DNA from: Candidatus Cloacimonadota bacterium
Lineage (GTDB): Bacteria > Cloacimonadota > Cloacimonadia > Cloacimonadales > JAOZMQ01
DNA: 8,892 nucleotides
Reading direction: 5' to 3'
Assembly (NCBI GenBank): GCA_029934195.1
Contig: JAOZMQ010000109.1
Coordinates: forward strand, 1-8,892
Shown here piece by piece: positions 1 to 6,783 of the stretch. The notes under the pieces are model-generated. The model worked only from the letters and a program-made list of their open reading frames with translations. It made no database searches and had not been told where the DNA came from. Positions within the stretch are counted from its first letter, which is position 1, and every line of letters begins with the position of its first letter. The position numbers were made by a program, and so were the translations under genes.

Positions 1-30
1 AGAGATTAATTAAATCACATAAAGTATGAA

Positions 31-235
31 CTTGAACGAAAACTAACTTTTGTCTCGTCCTTTTTGATGTCGCTACTCTGTAGCTTGGTAAATTTGCATT
101 GCTCTTCCCAACGCTAACGCATTGGGCTACAGAGATATCGCTTCTATGAAGCTGAAAAATAAATAATTTCCCAATTAATCTTTCTTCATTAACTTCATTT
201 CCTTTATGGTTAAAAAGTCCTTTTTCGTTCAGACA
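31..235. repeat. Intergenic inverted-end repeat, copy 1
   Basis: A roughly 205-bp non-coding element that recurs at 3199-3405 in the same orientation. Its ends are imperfect inverted repeats: 31-42 (CTTGAACGAAAA) against 222-233 (TTTTCGTTCAGA), with one mismatch. Inside are two related palindromic units of 19 bases at 67-85 and 135-153, sharing the pattern AT-R-TCGCT-W-CT-M-TG-W-AGCT. Each folds as a small hairpin: GCTAC/GTAGC at 72-84 and GCTTC/GAAGC at 140-152. Between them CCCAA (107-111) can pair with TTGGG (122-126). CTCTGTAGC (76-84) can instead pair with GCTACAGAG (126-134), so alternative folds exist. The layout suggests a small non-autonomous mobile element (MITE-like) or a REP-like family. 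No transposase is present, and no clear target-site duplication is seen at this copy. Confidence 0.75.
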
Positions 236-255
236 CTAAATAGACATTTTTATCA

Positions 256-290
256 AATAATAAAACCCCGCATTTTAAGTAAATACGGGG
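256..290 (-). terminator. Rho-independent terminator of gcvPA-gcvPB
   Basis: CCCCG (266-270) pairs with CGGGG (286-290). The stem continues after one mismatch as ATTT/AAAT, with a 5-base loop. Read on the minus strand, the stem is followed by TTTTATTATTTG. It lies about 37 bases past the gcvPB stop codon, where the operon should end. The opposite strand has no good T run, so the terminator acts on leftward transcription. Confidence 0.85.
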
Positions 291-327
291 GTAATATCTA
301 TTATAGGTTATCTTTTTTTAGAAATAT

Positions 328-1803
328 TTAGTCACAGGTTTCCCTATCTTCAAGTGACCATTTAAATTTCACATCTAATTGCCGTACAGCTCGTGTATCA
401 TCAACTCTTTTAATTGGAGTATTTATCGGAGCATTTTTAACAATTTCCGGTGTTTCTTCACATTCTTTGGCAATCTCTCTCATTGCTTTAATAAAACAAT
501 CAAGAGTTTCTTTGCTTTCAGTTTCTGTAGGTTCAATCATCATCGCTTCATGAACAAGAAGAGGGAAATAAATTGTTGGTGCATGATACCCTTTATCAAG
601 AATTCGTTTTGCAATATCCAGCGTTTTAATTCCGTATTTTTCTTTTTGCCAATCTCCACTTGCAACAAATTCATGCATACAATTCTTATTAAAAGGAATA
701 TGGAAATAATCCTGAAGTTTTACTTTTACATAATTTGCATTGATAATTGCATTTTCAGCAACATCTTTAATTCCCTTCGCACCGAGCATTTTTATATAAA
801 TATAAGCACGTACATTTACTGCAAAATTACCATAAAATGTTAAAACTTTTCCAATTGATGTTTCCTGATGAGAATAATCAAGAAAAAACTTATCCTCTTT
901 TTTCCCAATCATTGGAACAGGCAAAAATGGAATCAATTTATCGATAACACCAACAGGACCGGAACCAGGTCCACCACCACCATGAGGAGTTGAAAAAGTC
1001 TTATGCAAATTAAAATGCATTACATCAAAACCAATTTCTCCAGCTTTTACAATACCCATTAGCGCATTAAGGTTCGCACCATCCATATACATCAAACCAT
1101 CAACAGCATGAACCATTTCACTAATTATCTCTATTTGATCCTCAAAAATTCCAAGCGTATTGGGATTAGTAAGCATAACTCCTGCAACAGAATCATCCAT
1201 AACTGCTTTTAATGCTTCAATATCAACTGTACCATTTTCATTAGATTTAATTTCAATAACTTCATATCCAGTAAGATGAACTGAGGCTGGATTTGTTCCA
1301 TGAGCAGTATCGGGAAGAATAATTTTAGTTTTATGATTATTACCTTTATGCTTGTGGTAAGCTTGCATTATTTTGAGCCCCACAAACTCTCCATGCGCAC
1401 CAGCGGAAGGTTGCAATGTTACAGCTGACATTCCGGAAATTTCAGATAGATCTTTTTGTAATTCATATAGAATTTCTAAAGCTCCTTGCACTGTTTCCTC
1501 TGGTTGTAAAGGGTGAAGATTACTTATATTGAGGTCTCTAACCAAAGTTTCTTGAACTTTAGGATTATATTTCATTGTACAAGAACCAAGTGGATAAAAC
1601 CCTTTTTCAATAAAATGATTCTTACTGCTCAATTCTATAAAATGTCTCATTACATCTAATTCACTTACTTCTGGCAACTTCAATTCAGTTTTTCGTCTGA
1701 ATTTTCTCGGTATGATATTTTCAAGAGATACTTCAACATCATTTTTCGGCAAAGTAACCCCTTGACGACCAATAGAATGTTTTTCAAATATTGTCTTAGA
1801 CAT
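328..1803 (-). CDS. gcvPB: Glycine dehydrogenase (decarboxylating) subunit 2
   Basis: This is the C-terminal, PLP-carrying half of the glycine cleavage P-protein. With subunit 1 it decarboxylates glycine and passes the aminomethyl group to the lipoyl arm of GcvH, in the cytoplasm. At 491 residues it has the usual length for the separate subunit. The PLP-binding lysine is K268 in the motif NLHKTFSTPHGGGGPGSGP (265-283), which matches the family signature. Other family motifs are GSCTMKYNP (73-81), QPSAGAHGE (131-139), DTAHGTNPAS (165-174), LTNPNTLGIFE (211-221) and DGANLNA (241-247). The ATG at 1801-1803 is preceded by a full-length Shine-Dalgarno. It overlaps the gcvPA stop by 8 bp, so the two subunits are probably made in equal amounts by translational coupling. 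All key residues look intact. gcvH and gcvT are not in the window. Confidence 0.97.
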   Translation of the reverse strand: MSKTIFEKHSIGRQGVTLPKNDVEVSLENIIPRKFRRKTELKLPEVSELDVMRHFIELSSKNHFIEKGFYPLGSCTMKYNPKVQETLVRDLNISNLHPLQPEETVQGALEILYELQKDLSEISGMSAVTLQPSAGAHGEFVGLKIMQAYHKHKGNNHKTKIILPDTAHGTNPASVHLTGYEVIEIKSNENGTVDIEALKAVMDDSVAGVMLTNPNTLGIFEDQIEIISEMVHAVDGLMYMDGANLNALMGIVKAGEIGFDVMHFNLHKTFSTPHGGGGPGSGPVGVIDKLIPFLPVPMIGKKEDKFFLDYSHQETSIGKVLTFYGNFAVNVRAYIYIKMLGAKGIKDVAENAIINANYVKVKLQDYFHIPFNKNCMHEFVASGDWQKEKYGIKTLDIAKRILDKGYHAPTIYFPLLVHEAMMIEPTETESKETLDCFIKAMREIAKECEETPEIVKNAPINTPIKRVDDTRAVRQLDVKFKWSLEDRETCD

Positions 1804-3136
1804 GATTCACCTCCTTTAGAGCACAAACAAAAGCATCCATTTGTTTTTTACTTTTCTTTTCAGTTACCGCAATCAGCAAATAATCATCATTACCAAAATC
1901 ATTCAATGCAAACCCTGAAAAAATATCTTTCTTTACCAATTCATCAATAATAAATTGAGACGGGATAGGTGTTTTAATTACAAATTCTTTAAAAAATGGA
2001 GCATTATACGCCATTTCATAGCCATCAATTTTGCATATCTCTTCTGATAAATAATGTGCTTTTGTAGCAGATAATTCGGCAACATGCTCTAAACCTTTTC
2101 TACCAAGTAAACTAAGATGTACTGTAGCAGCAAGAATACAAAGCGATTGATTACTGCAAATATTTGAAGTTGCTTTTTCTCTTCTAATATGTTGCTCGCG
2201 TGCTTGAAGAGTCAAACAATAAGCTCTTTTTCCATCAGCATCTAAAGTAGCACCAACAATTCTGCCGGGCATTTTTCTTGCAAGTTTGAGAGTAGTTGCA
2301 AAAAAACCAAACAAAGGTCCACCATAATTTTGAGCATTCCCTAATTCTTGCCCTTCACCTACAACAATATCAGCTTTATATTCTGCAGGTGAGTTCAGAA
2401 TTGCAAGTGAGATTGGATCAACAATGGTAATCAATAAAGACTTTTTCACAGAATGTACTATTTGTTCTATCTCAAACATGTCTTCTAAATTTCCAAGAAA
2501 ATTTGGAGTTTGAATAAGTAAACAAGCAATTGAATCATCCATTAAATGTTTCAAGACGTCAAGATCAATTACCCCATTTTTTTCCGGTACGATTACTAAC
2601 TCAACATTAATACCTTCTGTGTATGCTTTAATTACTTTCAAAAATGTAGGATTAATAGATCCAGCAATTAGAGCTTTGTATCTTCTTGTTTGACGAATCG
2701 CCATCAAAATTGCTTCAGCAGCTGCAGATGCTCCATCATACATACTTGCATTTGCAATTTCCATACCTGTAAGATCACAAATCATAGTCTGATATTCATA
2801 TATATACTGTAAAGTACCTTGACTAACTTCTGCCTGATATGGTGTGTATGCAGTATGGAATTCTGGTCTCAGCACAATATGGTCAACGGCAGCCGGAATA
2901 AAATGATCATAAATACCAGCTCCAAGAAATGAGTTAGCTTCAGCAGAATTTGTATTCTTTTTTCCTAAAAAATACATTTTTTGTGTAATTTCCATTTCTG
3001 AGAGAGCTTCTTCAATATTTAAGTTTTTTAAAAGAAATCTGTTAGGAATATTTCCTATCAGATCCTGAAATTTTTCTACTCCAATCTCGTCGAGCATTTG
3101 CTTACGTTCAAGATCAGTATTTGAAATGTAAGGCAT
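1796..3136 (-). CDS. gcvPA: Glycine dehydrogenase (decarboxylating) subunit 1
   Basis: This is the N-terminal half of the glycine cleavage P-protein. It pairs with GcvPB to form the active decarboxylase and has the same aminotransferase-like fold, but lacks the PLP lysine. At 446 residues it has the normal length for the split form. Family motifs visible are FLGAGIYDHFIP (70-81), TAYTPYQAEVSQGTLQ (95-110), NASMYDGASAA (129-139), GEGQELGNAQNYGGPLFG (260-277), MPGRIVG (289-295) and the REQHIRREKATSNIC stretch (about 313-327). The ATG at 3134-3136 has AAGGAG at 3143-3148, 6 bases upstream, which supports this start. Split gcvPA/gcvPB is typical of Firmicutes, Thermotogae, archaea and several candidate phyla. 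Bacteroidota usually have one long P-protein. No glycine riboswitch is evident in the leader. Confidence 0.97.
   Translation of the reverse strand: MPYISNTDLERKQMLDEIGVEKFQDLIGNIPNRFLLKNLNIEEALSEMEITQKMYFLGKKNTNSAEANSFLGAGIYDHFIPAAVDHIVLRPEFHTAYTPYQAEVSQGTLQYIYEYQTMICDLTGMEIANASMYDGASAAAEAILMAIRQTRRYKALIAGSINPTFLKVIKAYTEGINVELVIVPEKNGVIDLDVLKHLMDDSIACLLIQTPNFLGNLEDMFEIEQIVHSVKKSLLITIVDPISLAILNSPAEYKADIVVGEGQELGNAQNYGGPLFGFFATTLKLARKMPGRIVGATLDADGKRAYCLTLQAREQHIRREKATSNICSNQSLCILAATVHLSLLGRKGLEHVAELSATKAHYLSEEICKIDGYEMAYNAPFFKEFVIKTPIPSQFIIDELVKKDIFSGFALNDFGNDDYLLIAVTEKKSKKQMDAFVCALKEVNHV
1807..1816 (-). promoter_or_regulatory. Perfect Shine-Dalgarno of gcvPB inside gcvPA
   Basis: On the minus strand this reads AAGGAGGTGA, which complements all ten bases of the usual 16S rRNA 3' end. 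It sits only 3 bases before the gcvPB ATG. The same bases encode the K-E-V near the end of gcvPA (final residues KEVNHV). It fixes the gcvPB start and implies that ribosomes finishing gcvPA reinitiate on gcvPB. Confidence 0.9.
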
Positions 3137-3198
3137 TCTTAACTCCTTTATTTTTTATAGTCTTATCTTAAAATTTCAATCATAATTACTATATCGTA

Positions 3199-3405
3199 TC
3201 TGAACGGAAACTAATTTTTCCTAAATTCTCTTTTTATGTCGCTACTCTGTAGCTTATTTCCCTTTTTATCTTTACCCAACGTTAACGCATTGGGCTACAA
3301 AGATGTCGTTTCTATGAAGCTTGAGAATAAAGAATTTTGCAATTAATCATTCTTCATTTTCTTTTTTAGCTTCATCGTTAAAAACAACTTTTATTCAGAC
3401 ACTAT
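3199..3405. repeat. Intergenic inverted-end repeat, copy 2
   Basis: Second copy of the element at 31-235, in the same orientation and of nearly the same length. A 20-base stretch, 3236-3255, is identical to 67-86. The 47-base core at 3275-3321 differs from 107-153 at only four positions. Outside these cores similarity is lower, mainly in AT-rich filler. The ends are TCTGAACGGAAA (3199-3210) and the diverged TTTTATTCAGAC (3389-3400). The heptamer ACTATAT occurs on both sides (3188-3194 and 3401-3407) and might be a target duplication. That is tentative, because part of the right copy (CACTA) is shared with copy 1. The element occupies most of the leader region of gcvPA. Confidence 0.75.
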
Positions 3406-3471
3406 ATAAAAAAAGCACTAATTTATTAGATAAATTTTTGTCAAGAAATTGGGAATAAATTCTGAGAAAAC

Positions 3472-3499
3472 AAAAAAAGCGACTCTTTCAAGTCGCTTT
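3472..3499 (-). terminator. Rho-independent terminator of the PorE-like gene
   Basis: AAAGCGACT (3476-3484) pairs perfectly with AGTCGCTTT (3491-3499) around a 6-base loop. On the minus strand the stem runs into a T run (TTTTTTTG). It lies about 75 bases past the stop codon at 3574 and separates the surface-protein genes from gcvPA-gcvPB. Confidence 0.9.
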
Positions 3500-3573
3500 C
3501 AAATTTAAGGAACTGCCCAAAATATTCTGTTCAATTATACCAAAGCAGTTCAGTATTAATAATTATTAAGAAA

Positions 3574-5655
3574 TTAGAATTTTAATGTAAACACATAATC
3601 AGCAGATGTTTTAGCTTTTATCTTCCAATTGAGAAGATAGTCTGATGATTCGTTAATAAATTTATCAGTGAATTCACCTTCAAGAACTTTAATCTTAACA
3701 GCTGTAATTATACCGGAATCTTCGATAACCATATTGATTTGAATTTCACCGTGCATCTCTTCATTATCATTGTTATTCTCAAAAATTTCCTTAATTCCTG
3801 AACTTAGATATTTAACAAGAACTTCTGGCATTTCTGTTTGTAATTCGCTTTCAGCTTTTTCTATAAGATTCTCATCTTTATCTTCATCATCTTTGATTAT
3901 TTTCATTTCAACACGTCTATTTCGAGCACGACCTTCATGTGTTTTATTAGTATCTACAGGATTATTTTCACCATAACCAAACGGAGTAATATTATCATTA
4001 ATAACACCTTTTTCGACTAAATATTTCACAACAGAATTTGCTCTTCTAAAAGATAATTTTTGATTATATTTTTCACTACCAACGTTGTCTGTGAAACCAT
4101 TAATTTCAACTTTTAGCTTATCATTTTCCAACAATGTTAAAGCGAGATTATCTAATTCTGCAAAAGAAGAGGGTAAAAGTTTTGCTTTATCAAATTCAAA
4201 ATAGATATTTTCAATAACATAAGATTTCTCAGGTTCAAGAGCTGTGAGTACAATATCATATTCAAAGAAATTATCTGTTACTTCAAGTTGACCAATTTTT
4301 AAGAAAAAGCCTTCTTTCGTAATAGAAAAATTATAGCTTTCTGAAAGTCCTAATTTTATTGAATATTGACCTTTATCATTACTAATAGCAGTTTCTGACA
4401 TTTCTATACCATCGAGAAAATATGACCAAATTATTTCAGCAGATACTGGATTTCCCTCTTCATCGGAAACTACACCTGAAATGGTATTCTTATCAAGCTT
4501 GATCTCCGGAGTTTTTATTCTGGAAATATTGAATAGAATGATATCTTCAGAACCAAATCCCCTTGCTCTATTTGATGAAAGATAAGCTTCATTAGAATCT
4601 TTTCTATGAAAATAATATCTATCATCTTTTACAGAATTTACTCTTACGCCAAGATTAACAGGTTCAACCCATTCAGTCCAATTTGATCCGGTTCTCATAG
4701 TTTTGAAAATATCAAAACCACCAATACCTTTATGACCTTTAGAAGCAAAATATAGAGTTCTACCATCATAATCTATAAAAGCTGTTTGTTCATCTTTATC
4801 TGTATTAATCATCTCACCTAAATTTACCGGTTTTGTCCATGACTGACCAAGTTTTTCAGTTACATATAAATCTGATCCACCAAAACCATCTTCTTTTATT
4901 GCAGAAAAAATCATTATTCTGTCTTCAAAGACAAAAGGTTGAAATTCAGGTGAAGTAGTATTAATTCCAGGAATTAATTCTGGTTCTTGCCATTTTCTCC
5001 CATCAAAATTACTTGTGTATAGATCTCCTGTTTTTGAATATTCTGAATAATTACCAAATAAATATGCAGTTTTCCCATCAACAGAAATTGAACCTAAAGC
5101 TTCATTATTATCTGAAGAAATTTCTTTTACTAATTTTGGTTTTCCCCAAATCCCTGAAATTTTTTCAGCTTTCCAGATGTTTTCTTTATTAGCTCCAACT
5201 GTTTTTCGAGTTGAGGCAAAATACATAGTTTTCCCATCATCAATTACATACGGAGCATAATCAGCATACTTGCCGTTAATGTATCCGGGTAATGTCCTTT
5301 GAATATGCAACATTTGTAGATATTCTGGAAGATTTTTTTCATTCTTTAATACATAAACAATATCCTCTGCATCTTCAAATCCAGGTTCAAAGTTCATATC
5401 AAGAAATGCTTCAAAATAATTAAGTGCTTCATCATATTTTTGCATTGCAAGATAAGATTTTCCAAGCCAGTAATAGTATTCTGATACCGGTTTAATATTA
5501 CTCTCGATTCCAGCTGACAAACAATAAATTGCATCTCGATAATTATCAAGACCATAATATTGTTTTCCTTCTTCTAATAGCCTTTCTTCATTCAATCCAA
5601 AAAGCCACAAAGCATTTGCCAACAGTAAAACCAGTAAAAAGATCTGCTTTCTCAT
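3574..5655 (-). CDS. PorE-like TPR / PD40 propeller / OmpA-family protein
   Basis: A 693-residue exported protein. Order of parts: signal peptide (1 to about 20, MRKQIFLLVLLLANALWLFG); TPR-like helices (about 22-100); WD40-like PD40 propeller with repeated DGKTMYFAS, DGKTAYLFG and DGRTLYFAS strands (about 125-378); carboxypeptidase-regulatory-like domain starting TISGVVSDEEGNPV (about 391-472); OmpA peptidoglycan-binding domain (about 480-588). The OmpA domain has FEFDKAKLLPSS, GFTDNVG with D523, LSFRRA with R538, and NRRVEMKI. This order is that of PorE, the T9SS-associated protein thought to anchor the machinery to peptidoglycan. Unlike the lipoprotein PorE, the signal peptide has no lipobox cysteine. 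After an acidic linker (589-630) comes an extra domain (about 634-693) resembling TonB/AgmX C-terminal folds. The ATG has AAGGAG 5 bases upstream (5661-5666). Related PD40-OmpA proteins also partner PorP/SprF, so the PorE assignment is probable only. Confidence 0.82.
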   Translation of the reverse strand: MRKQIFLLVLLLANALWLFGLNEERLLEEGKQYYGLDNYRDAIYCLSAGIESNIKPVSEYYYWLGKSYLAMQKYDEALNYFEAFLDMNFEPGFEDAEDIVYVLKNEKNLPEYLQMLHIQRTLPGYINGKYADYAPYVIDDGKTMYFASTRKTVGANKENIWKAEKISGIWGKPKLVKEISSDNNEALGSISVDGKTAYLFGNYSEYSKTGDLYTSNFDGRKWQEPELIPGINTTSPEFQPFVFEDRIMIFSAIKEDGFGGSDLYVTEKLGQSWTKPVNLGEMINTDKDEQTAFIDYDGRTLYFASKGHKGIGGFDIFKTMRTGSNWTEWVEPVNLGVRVNSVKDDRYYFHRKDSNEAYLSSNRARGFGSEDIILFNISRIKTPEIKLDKNTISGVVSDEEGNPVSAEIIWSYFLDGIEMSETAISNDKGQYSIKLGLSESYNFSITKEGFFLKIGQLEVTDNFFEYDIVLTALEPEKSYVIENIYFEFDKAKLLPSSFAELDNLALTLLENDKLKVEINGFTDNVGSEKYNQKLSFRRANSVVKYLVEKGVINDNITPFGYGENNPVDTNKTHEGRARNRRVEMKIIKDDEDKDENLIEKAESELQTEMPEVLVKYLSSGIKEIFENNNDNEEMHGEIQINMVIEDSGIITAVKIKVLEGEFTDKFINESSDYLLNWKIKAKTSADYVFTLKF

Positions 5656-5716
5656 AAGCTCTCCTTTATTTTATTATTAATTTTTCTTTTGAATTCACAA
5701 ATAATGAATTTAAAAG

Positions 5717-5754
5717 AAAAATTATATGGCAGAGAAAAGCAATTCTCTGCCATA
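5717..5754 (-). terminator. Strong hairpin terminator after the PorV-like gene
   Basis: TATGGCAGAGAA (5725-5736) and TTCTCTGCCATA (5743-5754) form a perfect 12-bp stem with a 6-base loop. On the minus strand it is followed by an AATTTTTCTTTT run. It begins only 7 bases past the stop codon at 5762. It should end most transcription from the PorV-like gene, or partly attenuate readthrough into the PorE-like gene. Confidence 0.88.
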
Positions 5755-5761
5755 AAACAAT

Positions 5762-6715
5762 TTAAAATCTTAAAAGTAATGATAACATGTGAGTATTATC
5801 AAAAGTATTTTCCGGGTCTTGATTAAAAGAATAATTTGTTTCAATCATTTTGAATCTAAGCCCTACTCCGGCAGCAATTGCACCTTCATTATATCCAAGT
5901 CTTATGCCAGTAGCAGTCTCAGAAAAAATTGAGCCCCAACTTGAATCTTCTTTAAATTCTGATGCATCTAAACTAGAACCAAACTCAGTATCTTTTCCAA
6001 AACTCATCCAATATTCTGCACCAGCAGAAAAGTAACTCTTTGAGTCATCTTCTGTTTGTTTCAAATCTGTACTAAGTACTAATCCTTTATATGGATAACA
6101 AGCAAAACCAAAGCTAAATTGTGTTGGAATATCATCATTGTCAATTTCTGAGATCAAATCTCGAATCATTATACCAAGAGTAATATATTCATTAACATCA
6201 TACATTGCTCCAATATCAGTACCAAATCCAGATTGATTATCATCAGCAATTTTTGACATGTACATTTTTGCAGTAAAACCAAGCTTTAGACGACTTGGTC
6301 GAGTAGCAAAACTAAAAGAAATACAATTATCTGCATTGTCAAATTCTCCTGTTGAATTTCCGTTGACATCGTATCCCTCAAAATCTTCTGAAACAGCATT
6401 CAACCAATTCACAGCAAGAATTCCATAATTTAATCTCATTCCAACCGCAGCATAATTATACTTGCGATCCCATTCCATTCCATCAATATACATTGTAGAT
6501 AGTTCATAGCGTTTCAAACGCGATAAGCCAGCTGGATTCCAGTAAGCTGCAGTCACATTATCGATAGCTGCTGTAACAGCTCCAGCCATACCCATTGCTT
6601 TGGCACCAACTCCCATTCTCATGTAAGCAGCACCGCTATTGTTATCAGCAAACACATTTACTGAAACCCCAATTAGTAAGGTTAGAACTACCAAAATCTT
6701 AAAGCATCTTTTCAT
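5762..6715 (-). CDS. PorV/PorQ-family outer-membrane beta-barrel protein
   Basis: A 317-residue outer-membrane protein. The signal peptide is clear (1-23, hydrophobic core ending NVFA, then DNNSG). The conserved N-terminal region GAAYMRMGVGAKAMGMAGA (28-46) followed by the AAYWNPAGL segment (56-64) is typical of the PorV/PorQ (UPF0164, FadL-like) family. The rest alternates amphipathic strands and acidic loops and ends in LLLRF, a terminal aromatic expected for barrel insertion. In Bacteroidota, PorV receives T9SS cargo by its C-terminal domain and shuttles it to the sortase PorU. FCB genomes often hold several paralogues, so this one may be a PorV, a PorQ or a dedicated partner of the cargo gene just upstream. 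The ATG has GGAGG 5 bases before it (6721-6725). Only 68 bp separate it from the upstream gene, which suggests partial co-transcription. Confidence 0.85.
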   Translation of the reverse strand: MKRCFKILVVLTLLIGVSVNVFADNNSGAAYMRMGVGAKAMGMAGAVTAAIDNVTAAYWNPAGLSRLKRYELSTMYIDGMEWDRKYNYAAVGMRLNYGILAVNWLNAVSEDFEGYDVNGNSTGEFDNADNCISFSFATRPSRLKLGFTAKMYMSKIADDNQSGFGTDIGAMYDVNEYITLGIMIRDLISEIDNDDIPTQFSFGFACYPYKGLVLSTDLKQTEDDSKSYFSAGAEYWMSFGKDTEFGSSLDASEFKEDSSWGSIFSETATGIRLGYNEGAIAAGVGLRFKMIETNYSFNQDPENTFDNTHMLSLLLRF

Positions 6716-6744
6716 GATAGCCTCCGTTGATATTTTTTTTAAAA

Positions 6745-6772
6745 TTTAAATAAGAGGGAGTTTCCTCCCTCT
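6745..6772 (-). terminator. Hairpin between the cargo gene and the PorV-like gene
   Basis: AGAGGGAG (6753-6760) pairs with CTCCCTCT (6765-6772) around a 4-base loop. On the minus strand the following sequence is TATTTAAATTTTAAAA, a broken T run, so termination may be incomplete. It starts about 12 bases past the cargo stop codon. It may act as a leaky terminator or an mRNA-stabilising 3' hairpin in a shared transcript. Confidence 0.65.
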
Positions 6773-6783
6773 ATAATTTATTG

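Larger units (their letters stand above)
1..327. other. Intergenic region downstream of gcvPB
   Basis: I see no gene here. The stretch holds copy 1 of the intergenic repeat (about 31-235) and the gcvPB terminator (256-290). The short open frames across the repeat lack a start codon with a ribosome binding site. What lies left of position 30 cannot be judged from the window. Confidence 0.75.
3137..3573. other. Intergenic region between the PorE-like gene and gcvPA
   Basis: I see no gene here. In the minus-strand direction the region holds the terminator of the upstream gene (3472-3499), a possible -35 box TTGACA (3439-3444) without a convincing -10, repeat copy 2 (3199-3405), and then about 60 bases of AT-rich leader with the gcvPA Shine-Dalgarno. 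A second inverted pair, GAACTGC (3510-3516) and GCAGTTC (3545-3551), lies just past the stop codon of the PorE-like gene. Its 28-base loop makes a strong hairpin unlikely. The gcvPA promoter cannot be placed with confidence and may lie within or on either side of the repeat. Confidence 0.65.

Noticed and set aside
92..165. Small protein encoded by the repeat core (frame reading NALGYRDIASMKL)
   Set aside because: It is also readable in copy 2 (NVNALGYKDVVSMKL), but there is no ATG start with a ribosome binding site. Three of the four core differences change a residue in a palindrome-dominated stretch, so RNA or DNA structure explains the conservation better.
379..843. 154-residue plus-strand open frame opposite gcvPB
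   Set aside because: It is antisense to a highly conserved gene, rich in Phe/Asn/Ile as expected for the complement of AT-rich coding DNA, and lacks a ribosome binding site.
3137..3240. Glycine riboswitch upstream of gcvPA
   Set aside because: The leader is AT-rich and shows none of the conserved GGAGAG-type glycine aptamer core, nor a tandem aptamer layout.
3188..3407. ACTATAT target-site duplication around repeat copy 2
   Set aside because: Not accepted as firm: the left copy is 4 bases away from the inverted end, the right copy overlaps a CACTA shared with copy 1, and copy 1 has no equivalent duplication.
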